Source of the DNA: G963662675 sp963662675
GTDB taxonomy: Bacteria > Bacteroidota > Bacteroidia > Bacteroidales > Prolixibacteraceae
Assembly (NCBI GenBank): GCA_963662675.2
Contig: CAXXHP010000001.1
Location: 62,001 to 126,000 of the forward strand
DNA length: 64,000 bases
Reading direction: 5' to 3'
Numbering within the stretch: position 1 is the stretch's first letter; each line of letters starts with the position of its first letter. Below are positions 55,320 to 64,000 of this stretch, one piece after another. The notes under the pieces were generated by a model. The model saw only the letters and a list, made by a program, of their open reading frames with translations, made no database searches and was not told the DNA's origin. The position numbers and the translations under genes were made by a program.

Positions 55320-56498
55320 ATGAGAATATATTTAACACTCGCACTAATCTTAACTTTTGGAATTGTTTTTTCACAAGAAAAGGAATTACGTGAATCAGAA
55401 GAATTGATAGAAAATAAGAAATATGATTCTGCATATTTACTTTTAGAAAAAGTAGATCCAACTAACAAGAATCCAAAGATAGTAATTGAAAAAACGAGAA
55501 TACTCTTGGACTATTTTGTGTCCAGTATGATGCATCAATTGTATGCACTAAAAGATCTGGAAGAAGATGAAGAATTGATGGATATAAGAGGATCCGAAGG
55601 GTCTTTTTCAATGTATTACTTTCCTCCCGATTCAATATTAAATGTTTTAATAAAACAAAATCCTGAAAATTTTAAACTAAGAAAAACTTTGGGATATTTC
55701 TACCATGAAGTAAATCTAAAATATGGAAGTAATTGGCTTGAACCTGACTCAATAATATTCAAAAGAATAATTGAAAATTATGATGTCGCGTATAAAAATG
55801 GAGAGTTTGATTATTGGTCGTTGTATGGAATAGGATATGCATATTTAAATCAAAATAAGGTTGAGGAATCTATTCCATACTTTATAAAATCAATTGAGTT
55901 AAATGACAACTATCCTTCAAGTTATTATAATCTCGCATATGCGTACCTGACAATTAATGAAAGAGAAAAAGCTATTGAAAATGCTAAAAAAGCATTAAAA
56001 TTATATGAGTATGTTGATTATAAATCTGATGCAGCAAAAATGCTTGGGATTATATATGCGGAATTAAATGATTTTCAAAATGCACTAAAATATCATAGAG
56101 AAGCAAATTCAATAACACCAAACAATTACTATGTATTAAAGCCACTTCTTGATATAGAAGTGAAAACAGAATCGGATGAATATAAAAAAATAACTTCTGA
56201 ATTTTTCATGCTTGACCCGGGTAATCCGACTATTTATCAAGACCTTGAAGAAGTCTATTGGGTAAATGGTAAAGAAAATTATTTATTGAGTTTTTTTGAA
56301 AATCAAAAAATAAATTTCTCTGATAATTATAAAGTTCTTGGAAACCTTCACTTTTATATTGCAAGAATTTATGACGGGAAAGAAGAAATTAAAAACGCAA
56401 AATTTAATTTTGAGAAAGCGAGAGAAATATTTGAAAAAGTATATGAACCAAATCACAGGGTATTCGAGATAATTGACACCTTCTTAAATGATAATTGA
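55320..56498 (+). CDS. TPR-repeat secreted protein
   Basis: 392 residues with a signal peptide (ALILTFGIVFSQ). TPR helix pairs are seen at about 20-50 and more clearly at 165-280: GIGYAYLNQNKVEESIPYF, NLAYAYLTINEREKAIENA, KMLGIIYAELNDFQNALKYH. It is a likely scaffolding or binding protein of the periplasm. Base composition is markedly AT-rich and lysine codons are mostly AAA, unlike the housekeeping genes around 31-50 kb, so it may be acquired. I recognise no specific function. Confidence 0.7.
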   Translation: MRIYLTLALILTFGIVFSQEKELRESEELIENKKYDSAYLLLEKVDPTNKNPKIVIEKTRILLDYFVSSMMHQLYALKDLEEDEELMDIRGSEGSFSMYYFPPDSILNVLIKQNPENFKLRKTLGYFYHEVNLKYGSNWLEPDSIIFKRIIENYDVAYKNGEFDYWSLYGIGYAYLNQNKVEESIPYFIKSIELNDNYPSSYYNLAYAYLTINEREKAIENAKKALKLYEYVDYKSDAAKMLGIIYAELNDFQNALKYHREANSITPNNYYVLKPLLDIEVKTESDEYKKITSEFFMLDPGNPTIYQDLEEVYWVNGKENYLLSFFENQKINFSDNYKVLGNLHFYIARIYDGKEEIKNAKFNFEKAREIFEKVYEPNHRVFEIIDTFLNDN

Positions 56499-56573
56499 AA
56501 TTACGTTACATAACAAGGTGCATATTTATTAGCTGTTCAGTATTTCAATGAATGGTTTGTTAATGTTTTAAAT

Positions 56574-56587
56574 TTTGCCACCGCACA
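56574..56587. repeat. TTTGCCACCGCACA element, left
   Basis: Exact 14-base match to 57097-57110. The two copies flank the orphan membrane-protein gene in the same orientation, 523 bases apart. Confidence 0.55.
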
Positions 56588-56609
56588 TCAGTTTTTGCAA
56601 TAAAACAAA

Positions 56610-57020
56610 ATGTTAAATTTTATAATTGACGAAATAAAAAACGAACAAGATATGGGAACAATAATTACAGCTATAATAATAGCACTTGTGTCATCATTTA
56701 GCAGGTCATTTTTTGATAAAATATTTAAAGAAAAAAATCCAGATTGGGAAAAACTTATTTCTAATGTGAAGAAATTTTTCCTTTTAATATTAAGATATGT
56801 TTTTCCAATCATGTATTTAATATATGTATTCATTTTTGCTGATTTTGATAAATTATTTATAATAACTAATGCGATTTTGATATCTCTGTTGTTTTCAAAT
56901 ATGCTTTTAGACGGGATATCTATTGTTAAGAGTGATTTAAATAAATCAATAGAAACAATTTCAAGAGCAATGAAATTAATGATAGATAACCATGAAAATG
57001 GGGATAACTCTCACCCTTAA
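56610..57020 (+). CDS. Orphan small membrane protein
   Basis: 136 residues from the ATG at 56610. Two to three hydrophobic segments lie at about 15-32, 50-75 and 83-100 (IITAIIIALVSSF, FFLLILRYVFPIMYLIYVFIF), and the C-terminus is amphipathic. It is very AT-rich. I recognise no family. The gene is bracketed by two identical 14-base elements, which suggests a mobile cassette-like unit. Confidence 0.55.
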   Translation: MLNFIIDEIKNEQDMGTIITAIIIALVSSFSRSFFDKIFKEKNPDWEKLISNVKKFFLLILRYVFPIMYLIYVFIFADFDKLFIITNAILISLLFSNMLLDGISIVKSDLNKSIETISRAMKLMIDNHENGDNSHP

Positions 57021-57096
57021 AATTTAAAACTCGGAAATTTGAGCGCAATTACTGAGCGTATGGAGGGATCACGCAACAACAACTTACAATTTCCCA

Positions 57097-57110
57097 TTTG
57101 CCACCGCACA
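57097..57110. repeat. TTTGCCACCGCACA element, right
   Basis: Exact copy of 56574-56587. Confidence 0.55.
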
Positions 57111-57226
57111 GCACCGAAATGGCGTTTCAAAACAATGAATTTATAAGCTACTTTGATTTTTTAACCGAAAAAACAAAGACTCTAGTAGAGGGCTTTGACC
57201 CCTTGCATTTCTACGACCCTAAATTA

Positions 57227-57257
57227 AGGGTTGCCCTGATAAATCAGAGACAACCCT
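57227..57257 (-). terminator. Terminator of the methyltransferase gene
   Basis: Arms AGGGTTG and CAACCCT with a CTGAT..ATCAG inner stem; it ends 12 bases before the methyltransferase stop on the minus strand. Confidence 0.65.
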
Positions 57258-57269
57258 CTCTTTAAATTA

Positions 57270-58043
57270 TTAGATCTTTTTGCCTATATAAAATACGTAT
57301 CCATAAAACGCTTTATGCTTATAATACAATTGTGTTTCGTGGCGTTGGTACGCAATAAAGTCTTCGGCAACTTTGTTTCCTTTGTGCTTCTTTAGAAAAA
57401 GGTCTTGTGCCGAAACTTGTGGCGTGTAAAACTGTTCTGTCCAGCAGCTCTCGGGCAAAATAAATGTAGCTACAGGAATGTATCCGGCTTTTTGCATCTG
57501 CTTAACCTTGTTTGGGATAGTGTCTATTTCAGGATAAGCATCCATCCAAAATTCCTCTATTTCAGTTGGTCGTTCGTCTGTAAACCACGATGCTTCAGAT
57601 ACAGCAATAAAACCTCCGGGTTTTAGGAACTTATGCCATTCGCTAAGGCCACGTTCAAAGCCGATATTGTAAATGGCTCCTTCTGACCAAATTAAGTCTA
57701 ATTCTTCTTGCTTAAAGGGAAGCTTTTCCATTGAGCCAACAATGCCTTTTACCCGGTCATTGAGGCTGAGCTTTTTGGCATTTGTATTGAAAATATTTAT
57801 AAACGTTGGAAACAGGTCTATTCCTTTAATTTCTCCCGGACTATTCTGTGCCAATACCATTGTTTGACCTCCTGTTCCACAACCAATGTCGGCAATAAGG
57901 GATTTTTCAGATAGATTATCGACAAAGCTCAATGCTTTAACGGTTACTTCGGGGCTTCCCGGACCTTGTCGTTCTACGTTCGAAAAATATTCGCAGATTA
58001 AATTAATGTTGAATTCGTGAATCGATTTATTTTCGTTGTTCAT
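57270..58043 (-). CDS. Class I SAM-dependent methyltransferase
   Basis: 257 residues. The SAM-binding motif I is ADIGCGTGGQTMVLA at about 49-63; motif II acid is KGIDLF; and LDLIWSEGAIYNIGF is post-motif II. The C-terminal 90 residues (ASWFTDERPTEIEEFW onwards) are typical of a group of small-molecule methyltransferases in Bacteroidota and Firmicutes. The substrate is not readable. It is a single gene. Confidence 0.85.
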   Translation of the reverse strand: MNNENKSIHEFNINLICEYFSNVERQGPGSPEVTVKALSFVDNLSEKSLIADIGCGTGGQTMVLAQNSPGEIKGIDLFPTFINIFNTNAKKLSLNDRVKGIVGSMEKLPFKQEELDLIWSEGAIYNIGFERGLSEWHKFLKPGGFIAVSEASWFTDERPTEIEEFWMDAYPEIDTIPNKVKQMQKAGYIPVATFILPESCWTEQFYTPQVSAQDLFLKKHKGNKVAEDFIAYQRHETQLYYKHKAFYGYVFYIGKKI

Positions 58044-58340
58044 GATGTTTAATTTAAATGGTGAATGATCTGGCTGTAGAATACAATATTCTTAGCTGAA
58101 CCTCAGTCAGTTGTTGATATATAGACATGAAAATAACTCCGACAAGTATATGTCTGAGTTTTAAGAGGGATAACCTTGGTGTAAATACCAAAGGTTATTT
58201 ACTTCACCAAATCCATTTTAAATTTAAACATCCAATAATTTTACCTTACCAAAGGTAGAGTTTTTTCACAATTTGAACTAGCAGAAATACAGATTGCGTT
58301 GCTGCGTTCGCAATGACGGGTTGATTTAGCGATGATCGTT
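58044..58340. other. Intergenic region with a solo repeat fragment
   Basis: 297 bases. At 58290-58320 there is a reversed fragment of the 'CGTCATTGCGAACG' repeat. An imperfect hairpin AACCTTGGT...ACCAAAGGTT lies at 58172-58196. Otherwise I see nothing. Confidence 0.45.
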
Positions 58341-59708
58341 TTAGCTCATCTCTGCAAAATATTTATAAAACAACGGAATGGTTTTAATGCCCTTGAAAAA
58401 CTGCTCCAGAGGAAAATTCTCGTTGGGGGAGTGGATGGCATCCGAGTCAAGTCCAAATCCCATTAGTATGGATTTGAGTCCCAGCACTTGCTCAAATGTT
58501 GAGATAATAGGAATTGAACCCCCACTTCGGTATGGGACAGGGCGTCGCCCAAAAACATCAATATAGGCTTGTTCGGCAGCACGATATGCAGGTAGGTCAA
58601 TGGGGCAAATATATGCCTGGCCGCCATGTAGATAAGTTACTTCTATGTTGACTGATTTGGGGGCAATGCTCTCAAAATAATTTTTAAAGAGAACGGCAAT
58701 TTTTTCGTGATTTTGGTTTGGCACCAGCCGGGTGCTTATTTTTGCAAAAGCTTTTGATGGAAGTACTGTTTTCGCTCCTTCGCCCGAGTATCCTCCCCAT
58801 ATACCACATACATCAAAAGATGGGCGAATGCCAATGTGTTCCATCGTTGTGTACTCCGTTTCACCAATGAGTTCATCTACGTCAATGGCCTTTTTGTAGG
58901 TTACTTCATCAAATGGCGCTTCTGCTAATAGTTTTCGTTCTTCATCCGATACATCTAGCACATCGTCATAAAAACCGGGGATGGTCACCTTTCCATCGTC
59001 ATCCGTCATTTGGGCAATCATTTTCGACAAAACATTAATAGGGTTGGCAACTGCGCCGCCAAACATTCCTGAATGCAGGTCGCGGTTCGGGCCAGTCACT
59101 TCAACTTGCCAATAGGCCAGACCGCGCAATCCAGTAGTAATGGTTGGCATGTCAGGTCGGATCATGGTGGTGTCCGAAACCAAAATAATATCGGATTTGA
59201 GCATTTCCTTATTTGCTTCGCACCACTTGCCAAGGTTGGGAGATCCCACTTCTTCCTCGCCCTCTATCATAAATTTCACGTTGCAGGGAAGCGTGTTGGT
59301 CTTTACCATTAGTTCAAAGGCCTTGGCATGCATCATTCCTTGTCCTTTATCGTCGTCGGCACCACGCGCCCATATTTTGCCGTCACGTATTTCCGGCTCA
59401 AATGGCTTCGATTTCCAAAGATCTAAAGGCTCCGGGGGCATCACGTCCATGTGCCCGTAAACGAGGATGGTTGGTTTGCTCGGGTCAATTATTTTTTCGC
59501 CGTAAGTAACCGGATTTCCATCCGTCTCATATATTTCGGCTCTGTCAGCTCCTGCATCCAGAAGCAGTTTTTTCCAATATTCGGCAGCTTTATGCATGTC
59601 AGGTTTATGGTCTGCAACTGAGCTGATTGATGGGATTCGTAACAGCCCAAAAAGTTCGTTTACAAAGCGGTCTTTATTTTTCTCAATGTATTGTTCGATA
59701 TAATTCAT
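58341..59708 (-). CDS. M20 family dipeptidase/peptidase
   Basis: 455 residues from the ATG at 59708. Di-zinc M20 peptidase of the CNDP/PepV-like group: metal ligands fit YGHMDVMPPEPLDLW (H and D), GADDDKGQGMMH, EGEEEVGSPN (the catalytic glutamate and metal ligand) and VSDTTMI. A lid domain (about 195-375) starts with LRGLAYWQVEVTGPNRDLHSG and holds the histidine of DLHSG. It cleaves dipeptides in the cytoplasm. It is transcribed alone. Confidence 0.93.
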   Translation of the reverse strand: MNYIEQYIEKNKDRFVNELFGLLRIPSISSVADHKPDMHKAAEYWKKLLLDAGADRAEIYETDGNPVTYGEKIIDPSKPTILVYGHMDVMPPEPLDLWKSKPFEPEIRDGKIWARGADDDKGQGMMHAKAFELMVKTNTLPCNVKFMIEGEEEVGSPNLGKWCEANKEMLKSDIILVSDTTMIRPDMPTITTGLRGLAYWQVEVTGPNRDLHSGMFGGAVANPINVLSKMIAQMTDDDGKVTIPGFYDDVLDVSDEERKLLAEAPFDEVTYKKAIDVDELIGETEYTTMEHIGIRPSFDVCGIWGGYSGEGAKTVLPSKAFAKISTRLVPNQNHEKIAVLFKNYFESIAPKSVNIEVTYLHGGQAYICPIDLPAYRAAEQAYIDVFGRRPVPYRSGGSIPIISTFEQVLGLKSILMGFGLDSDAIHSPNENFPLEQFFKGIKTIPLFYKYFAEMS

Positions 59709-59895
59709 GACAAGATTTTTTGAATTTTTAGCAAACATAAAAATAAGGCTTTACCCTTAGAAAGAAGAATGAAACGGGAATTTTTAGAGTTGTGGAGATG
59801 AAAAAGAACTTTAATCATTGAGTCATTCTTAACTTGTTTCAGAATCTTATTTTTTTTGAATGACAGATACCGAAATAGATTCGGTGTGAAAGAGC

Positions 59896-59924
59896 AAAGG
59901 CATCACTTAAATCTTGATGCCTTT
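59896..59924 (-). terminator. Terminator of the acyl-CoA dehydrogenase gene
   Basis: Perfect 10-bp arms (AAAGGCATCA type), 9-base loop. Confidence 0.75.
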
Positions 59925-59937
59925 CAATATTTTTCTT

Positions 59938-61482
59938 CTAAATTGAAAATTGAAGCCAAGAGCTGTTGTCCTGATATTCTTCAATTGCCTTGTCGTTTGT
60001 TTTTAGTTTGAAAGAGCTCATCAATTGGTGAATTTCCTGATGGAGCATATTTATTCCACCGTCAATTAAATCTTTGCGAAATCCTTCTTCTCCCAATTTA
60101 TAAACCATATCCATTGAAATTACTCGGCCAATAACTTGCCCCAGTTCAACCAACTTTCGTTGGGGCATTTGTAGGTCGAGCTTGAAGTTCAGAAGATCTT
60201 TTACTTTGTCGGCAGAACGCGTCATTAGGGGATTGTCTTTCATGTAAATGAAAAGATTGTTTTCTTTCATCCGTTTCATTTGTTTTATCACGCCTTCGGA
60301 AATTTGCGCATACAAAATATCGTTCGAACCTTCAAAAATCTGGAAAGGACGGCTGTCTGTAATTCCGCGCCCGGCAACATGACTGTTGCGATATGCTTTT
60401 GCACCAACCAATTGCGTAACTGATTGAGCTGCTTGTTGCATGAGGTCGGTTACGACGGATTTTACAGCATTGGCTTCCATCCCAATTCCGGTGAGGTCTT
60501 TGTCGAGCCCCGCATTCTTGGCACTGTTCGAACACATGGCCGAGCAAACCGTAAATGACGCTTGTAGTTTAGATAAGCGTTCCTGTACTTGGTCGTAGCT
60601 GAATAAAGTCTTCCCTCCAACTAGTCTTTGTTTGGTGTGGTTAATGCCTTCGTCGAGCATGCGATGTATAAATCCCATAGCCATTCCAGGAAATTGCATG
60701 CGACTGCGATGAAGCAGGTCGAGCATCATTTTTACTCCGGTTGAGTGTGGCGTTAACTTTTGAATTTTGGGTATTTTTACGTCAATGTGGTTTCGCCCGT
60801 ATGGAATCTGATAAAGACCCAAATTGTCGTAAAATTCTTCAACTTTAATCCCCTGATTGGGTTGAGTTACATCGCAAATAAAGAAATCAATATCTCGCTG
60901 TAAATCTCCACTGGCTGTTTTCTGTCGGGCGGTCAGGAGCCAGTAATCGGCCCATCCGGTAAGTCCTGCCCAGTGTTTTGTCCCGTTTAGTTGAAAATGA
61001 TCTTTTTCCTCAGTAAAAGAGGTTTGCATGTTTAGGGCATCACTACCAAAGTCAGGCTCTGTGATCATTAGTCCACCCATGTTTTTTTCATTCAGAAAGC
61101 GTTTAAAAACCGGTGCTTTTGCTTCATGTGAGGCGTATTTTGATACCGGTTGTAGGAATAACGCAGAGTTGATTCCAAAGGTGAGCGATAATGCGAGCGA
61201 CTCATAAGATGCCGTTTCCAGCAAGGCTAGATTTTCGTGCATTAATGCTCCTCTTCCTCCGTATTCTTTGGGGATTCCAATGGAAAGAGGGTTGCTCTCC
61301 ATGATCTCACGCATAACAAAAGGTGGGAGTCCACGCTGTCGTGCGTAAATGTCATTATTCCCTCTTAGGTGATAAACCTGATGCATTTTTTCTTTCAATT
61401 TTCCCAGAAATTGCTGAATAGGTACTGGATTTGAATTTTGCATTTTTTTGATGTTTGGATTCATTATTTCTGTGTCGTTCAT
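59938..61482 (-). CDS. Acyl-CoA dehydrogenase family protein
   Basis: 514 residues from the ATG at 61482; an upstream frame from 61539 has a poor leader. N-terminal helical domain (about 45-150; LSIGIPKEYGGRGALM), middle beta domain (about 160-260) with MITEPDFGSDALNMQTSF, the FAD-contact motif, and a C-terminal helical domain ending in QIFEGSNDILYAQIS, where the ACAD family has (Q)xYEGTxxI. The first glutamate-containing segment of the active site lies in the IFEG region. These enzymes oxidise acyl-CoA with electron-transfer flavoprotein. No etfAB or fadBA is nearby, so the substrate is open. Confidence 0.88.
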   Translation of the reverse strand: MNDTEIMNPNIKKMQNSNPVPIQQFLGKLKEKMHQVYHLRGNNDIYARQRGLPPFVMREIMESNPLSIGIPKEYGGRGALMHENLALLETASYESLALSLTFGINSALFLQPVSKYASHEAKAPVFKRFLNEKNMGGLMITEPDFGSDALNMQTSFTEEKDHFQLNGTKHWAGLTGWADYWLLTARQKTASGDLQRDIDFFICDVTQPNQGIKVEEFYDNLGLYQIPYGRNHIDVKIPKIQKLTPHSTGVKMMLDLLHRSRMQFPGMAMGFIHRMLDEGINHTKQRLVGGKTLFSYDQVQERLSKLQASFTVCSAMCSNSAKNAGLDKDLTGIGMEANAVKSVVTDLMQQAAQSVTQLVGAKAYRNSHVAGRGITDSRPFQIFEGSNDILYAQISEGVIKQMKRMKENNLFIYMKDNPLMTRSADKVKDLLNFKLDLQMPQRKLVELGQVIGRVISMDMVYKLGEEGFRKDLIDGGINMLHQEIHQLMSSFKLKTNDKAIEEYQDNSSWLQFSI

Positions 61483-62295
61483 TATTCTATTGCGTTTAAA
61501 AATTTGATGGATGCTTTGAGCAGCATGGAATAATAACACCAGTTCGCCTTGAAAGTTTCTCTGTGGCGTATTTATAATGAAGCAAAATGACGTGATTGAT
61601 TTGTTATTACAACAGTCTGAATTTTTGGATTCGTGGGTGTAGAAAGGGGATCAAATGATATTATTTGGGGGACTCACTTTTTCATGCATGAATTTTAGTT
61701 CGCCTTAAATAAGGCTGCGAATTCCATCAGATACCTCTCAATCTGCTTCTATAATGAGATGAGTTGTTTTCCGAAACAAACATTCTGGTTTTCTCTTTTT
61801 ATATTTGGCGATTATTGTCAATCGTAGTTTTTAGTGGTAAATCCCTCACTTCGCCGTCAGGTGAAAAGTATGGCCTATGGCGGTTTTGAATCAGGAAACA
61901 AGGGCGAAAATCAGAGGGTGGTACAAGTAAACCATCCTGTTTGATGAGGAACGACGAATTGGATTGCGTGGTGTTTTCAATCCGTAGTTTTCTTTCAAAA
62001 GCTCAGTCAGCCTTGACCTTTTTTTGTTTCCGTTTTTTTGGCTAAGCCCAAAAATGAAATCCCGTTCGGAAGAACTGCCAAATCAGGGAATACGCATTGA
62101 GTATTTATCTTCATACATAATTGTATTGGTCATAATAGAATAAATTGATCTGATCTTTCAATTGATCCTAGTAAGAGAGGTGGTTTTCCCATGGGGTGGT
62201 TCGTTCCCCGCAGGGCTACAGCCTTTACGTGTCGTATTTTGTTGTTAATGCGATAATTTATTGTGAAGGAAGATTGTATGTGTGTCAACCTGATC
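61483..62295. other. Long intergenic region holding repeat copy B
   Basis: 813 bases without a gene. It holds the inverted copy of the 335-bp repeat (61819-62150) and AT-rich sequence either side; a 'CCCCGCAGGGCTACAGCC' run near 62200 resembles another short dispersed element. I find no open frame with coding character. Confidence 0.5.
61819..62150 (-). repeat. Dispersed non-coding repeat, copy B (inverted)
   Basis: Reverse-strand copy of 35627-35961, about 80% alike by eye over the whole length, with the same ends (ATCAATTTATTCTATTATG to TACGATTG). The two copies lie about 26 kb apart. Confidence 0.85.
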
Positions 62296-62775
62296 TTACA
62301 GCGGTGAATTAATTCGATGTATTAGTTTAGATATGATGGTGGAGCTACTGTCATAGGCTTCAGGCCATTGGCTTGCTCTGGGGCCGGCAATGTTCAGAAT
62401 CTCAACCTGATTGATTTTAATAAAGTGGATAGCCTGCTCTAGTATCTCGTCAATTAAGAAAGGAGCTACCTTAAATAGAAATACGGGTTTCCCTATGTCT
62501 TTTGCATGATGGAATGTAAGCGAAGTCCCACCCTTTAGTTTACCTTCATAAATAATGAGTGTTGCATCGGAGTCTCTCACATTTAGGCGTGTGCGTTCAT
62601 TATAGCTAGTGTTCCATATTTCTTGTAGAGGATATCGTTGAGGTATTTCTCCGTCTTCTGCTTTTCTTCCAGCGGGACACCATCCTCCACATGGAAAGTT
62701 GTGTTGGATACAAGCGTCAAGCGCACCTCTGTCTACTCCAGTTTGCCCACCACTTATTATCTTCTTACATTTCAT
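62296..62775 (-). CDS. Putative molybdenum-carrier (SLOG-like) family protein
   Basis: 159 residues, complete. The start IISGGQTGVDRGALD is the hallmark of the 'putative molybdenum carrier' family, a Rossmann-like, SLOG-related fold; GGWCPAGRKAEDG and TLIIYEGKLKGGTSLT follow. The family is related to a molybdenum-cofactor carrier protein of algae but is usually found without molybdenum genes in bacteria; none is adjacent here. A nucleotide-binding or nucleotide-sensing role is also possible. The start codon directly follows the kdsB stop (no gap), so the two are cotranscribed. Confidence 0.82.
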   Translation of the reverse strand: MKCKKIISGGQTGVDRGALDACIQHNFPCGGWCPAGRKAEDGEIPQRYPLQEIWNTSYNERTRLNVRDSDATLIIYEGKLKGGTSLTFHHAKDIGKPVFLFKVAPFLIDEILEQAIHFIKINQVEILNIAGPRASQWPEAYDSSSTIISKLIHRINSPL

Positions 62776-63525
62776 TTATTTTTTATTTGAAATGAACTGT
62801 TTTGCCATTTCCAGATCTTCGGGTGTGTCAATTCCAATGCTTTCAAATTCGGTAATGGCAGTTTTTATGCAATAGCCATTTTCAAGCCATCGTAGTTGCT
62901 CTAACGACTCTGCCAATTCAAGCGAAGAAGGAGGTAGTTTTGTTATTTTTGGAAGAATATCTGCTCGATAAGCATACATCCCTAAATGACTGTAGAATTC
63001 ATGTTTATTTAGCCAGTTTTCAGATTCGCTTTCTCGTACAAATGGTATGGTTGATCTGCTGAATAATAACGCATTGTTTTGGTTATCAATCACAACCTTA
63101 GGGCGGTTTGGATTAAACAGTACTTCATTGTTTTCTATTTTTTTTATCAGTGTAGCAATTTCTGTTTTTTGATCATGGAAACAGCTCATTAAGGCTTCAA
63201 TCTGTTCTGCCCGAACAAATGGTTCATCTCCTTGAATATTAATGATTGCATCAAATGACATCTCTTTTGAAATTTTATCTGCGGCCTCTGCACAACGATC
63301 CGTTCCGCTTTGGTGGTCATTGCGAGTCATAACAACTTTCCCTCCAAATTGTAAAACGGCATTGGCAATCCTGTCGTCATCTGTTGCAACCCAAACGTTT
63401 TCAACAGAAAAAGATACTTTCTCATAAACTTGTTGAATGATTGTTTTGCCACCGAGTGTAGCCAATGGCTTTCCTGGGAATCTTGACGATTGATAGCGAG
63501 CAGGTATGATGGAAATAAATTTCAT
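62776..63525 (-). CDS. kdsB: 3-deoxy-manno-octulosonate cytidylyltransferase
   Basis: 249 residues from the ATG at 63525; an upstream in-frame extension to 63576 is rejected. KdsB makes CMP-Kdo from CTP and Kdo for LPS lipid A-core. The nucleotide loop is IPARYQSSRFPGKPLA; IINIQGDEPFV is the metal-binding motif; and the end SIGIDTPEDLEMAKQF is the family C-terminus. It implies a Kdo-containing LPS. Confidence 0.96.
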   Translation of the reverse strand: MKFISIIPARYQSSRFPGKPLATLGGKTIIQQVYEKVSFSVENVWVATDDDRIANAVLQFGGKVVMTRNDHQSGTDRCAEAADKISKEMSFDAIINIQGDEPFVRAEQIEALMSCFHDQKTEIATLIKKIENNEVLFNPNRPKVVIDNQNNALLFSRSTIPFVRESESENWLNKHEFYSHLGMYAYRADILPKITKLPPSSLELAESLEQLRWLENGYCIKTAITEFESIGIDTPEDLEMAKQFISNKK

Positions 63526-63756
63526 TTCGGTGTATGGTAGTTTACTACAAAAATAAAAAAAGTTAGGTTGGAGCAAGAAAAATCGACATAAGTTTGTTAT
63601 AGTTTTCTACAGAGTTTAATCTGGTGTTTGTGCTATAGTATATTGTTTTAACTTTGATTTTAAGTAGAAATAGTTTTATCTTGATCAGGAACTTAGTTTT
63701 TTTTTGACACTATTTGTTCAGTCGAAAATACTGGGTTTACTATAAAAATTTCTTTT

Positions 63757-64000
63757 ATGAAGAAGATACTTGTTGCTGAAGACAATAAACTTATATTGGA
63801 AACAATATACCATAAGTTAGTTCGGGATGGCTACGATGTGGTCAAGGTTTTGGATGGGAAAGAATGCCTTAAATACCTAGAGGAGAATGAAGTTGATCTG
63901 TTGATAACAGATCTGTATATGCCATATATAAATGGTAATGAGGTAATAAGCATTGTTCGAAATGATTGGAAAAATAAAGTCCCAATTTTGGTCTTATCAG
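63757..64000 (+). CDS. Response regulator, N-terminal receiver domain (cut by window edge)
   Basis: 81 residues are visible from the ATG at 63757; the gene runs off the right edge. It begins with MKKILVAEDNKLIL, whose acidic E8-D9 pair coordinates magnesium, and D52 in LLITDLYMPYING is the phosphorylation site. The later Thr and Lys of the receiver lie just at or beyond the edge. Any output domain is unseen, so this could be a single-domain receiver or part of a larger regulator. Confidence 0.88.
   Translation, partial: MKKILVAEDNKLILETIYHKLVRDGYDVVKVLDGKECLKYLEENEVDLLITDLYMPYINGNEVISIVRNDWKNKVPILVLS

Noticed and set aside
57119..57265. A 48-codon frame (MAFQNNEFISYFDF...) between the orphan membrane gene and the methyltransferase gene.
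   Set aside because: No ribosome-binding site is seen, it runs through the methyltransferase terminator hairpin, and I recognise no family.
62296..62775. Molybdenum-cofactor function for the gene after kdsB.
   Set aside because: Only the family name points to molybdenum; no moa, mob or mod gene is nearby, so I keep the call at family level.

Overview
The window is a contiguous piece of a low-GC, Gram-negative Bacteroidota chromosome. The family mix points there: type III glutamine synthetase, LL-diaminopimelate aminotransferase, two tandem lipoproteins with the TPR / beta-propeller / CRD / OmpA layout of PorE from the type IX secretion system, DUF3857 transglutaminase-like proteins, DUF2851, DUF3109, and many lipoboxes of the LxxC type. 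KdsB implies an LPS outer membrane. A marine or sediment member of the Bacteroidales/Marinilabiliales is my best guess, but I infer that from gene style and not from any marker gene.

Layout. 1-8.9 kb: end of glnN, the PorE-like pair, ilvA, an abundant-type TPR/OmpA lipoprotein and a deoxynucleoside kinase. 9.2-19.9 kb: GH3 glycosidase, prolyl oligopeptidase, the pnp-rpsO pair, a K+ channel overlapping a DUF2851 gene, and a VTT-type membrane protein. 19.9-31.2 kb: an accessory island (below). 31.3-50.7 kb: mostly housekeeping (pyrF, prfA, purM, an AIM24-like protein, a SulP transporter, der, era, an ECF sigma factor with a membrane partner, an RluB-type pseudouridine synthase, dapL, gpmI, DUF3109, VOC, HD hydrolase, acyl-CoA synthetase). 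50.7-57.3 kb: a second, AT-rich accessory stretch with two DUF3857 proteins (one frameshifted) between direct repeats, a TPR protein and an orphan membrane protein. 57.3-64 kb: methyltransferase, M20 dipeptidase, acyl-CoA dehydrogenase, a 335-bp repeat, kdsB with a putative molybdenum-carrier-family gene, and the start of a response regulator.

The most interesting system is at about 20.7-31.2 kb, a peptide-secretion (bacteriocin-like) locus. It encodes two related small precursors with double-glycine-type leaders (20865-21077 and 28033-28236). Their predicted mature parts are about 50 residues, glycine-rich, strongly hydrophobic, contain no charged residue, and carry exactly two cysteines placed near the two ends. 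Each precursor is followed by a small membrane protein that could give immunity. The same-strand genes between them encode a membrane protein, a membrane-anchored thioredoxin-fold protein (CxxC), a DUF2059 protein, a GT1-type glycosyltransferase, a C39-peptidase ABC exporter, and a MacB/LolD-type ATPase. The matching permease and HlyD-type adaptor are transcribed divergently. An HTH regulator gene in the set is broken by a stop codon. I infer that the peptides are trimmed and exported by the C39 transporter, oxidised by the thioredoxin-like protein, possibly glycosylated, and that the MacB-like pump gives export or self-protection.

No tRNA, rRNA, CRISPR array or intact insertion sequence was recognised.
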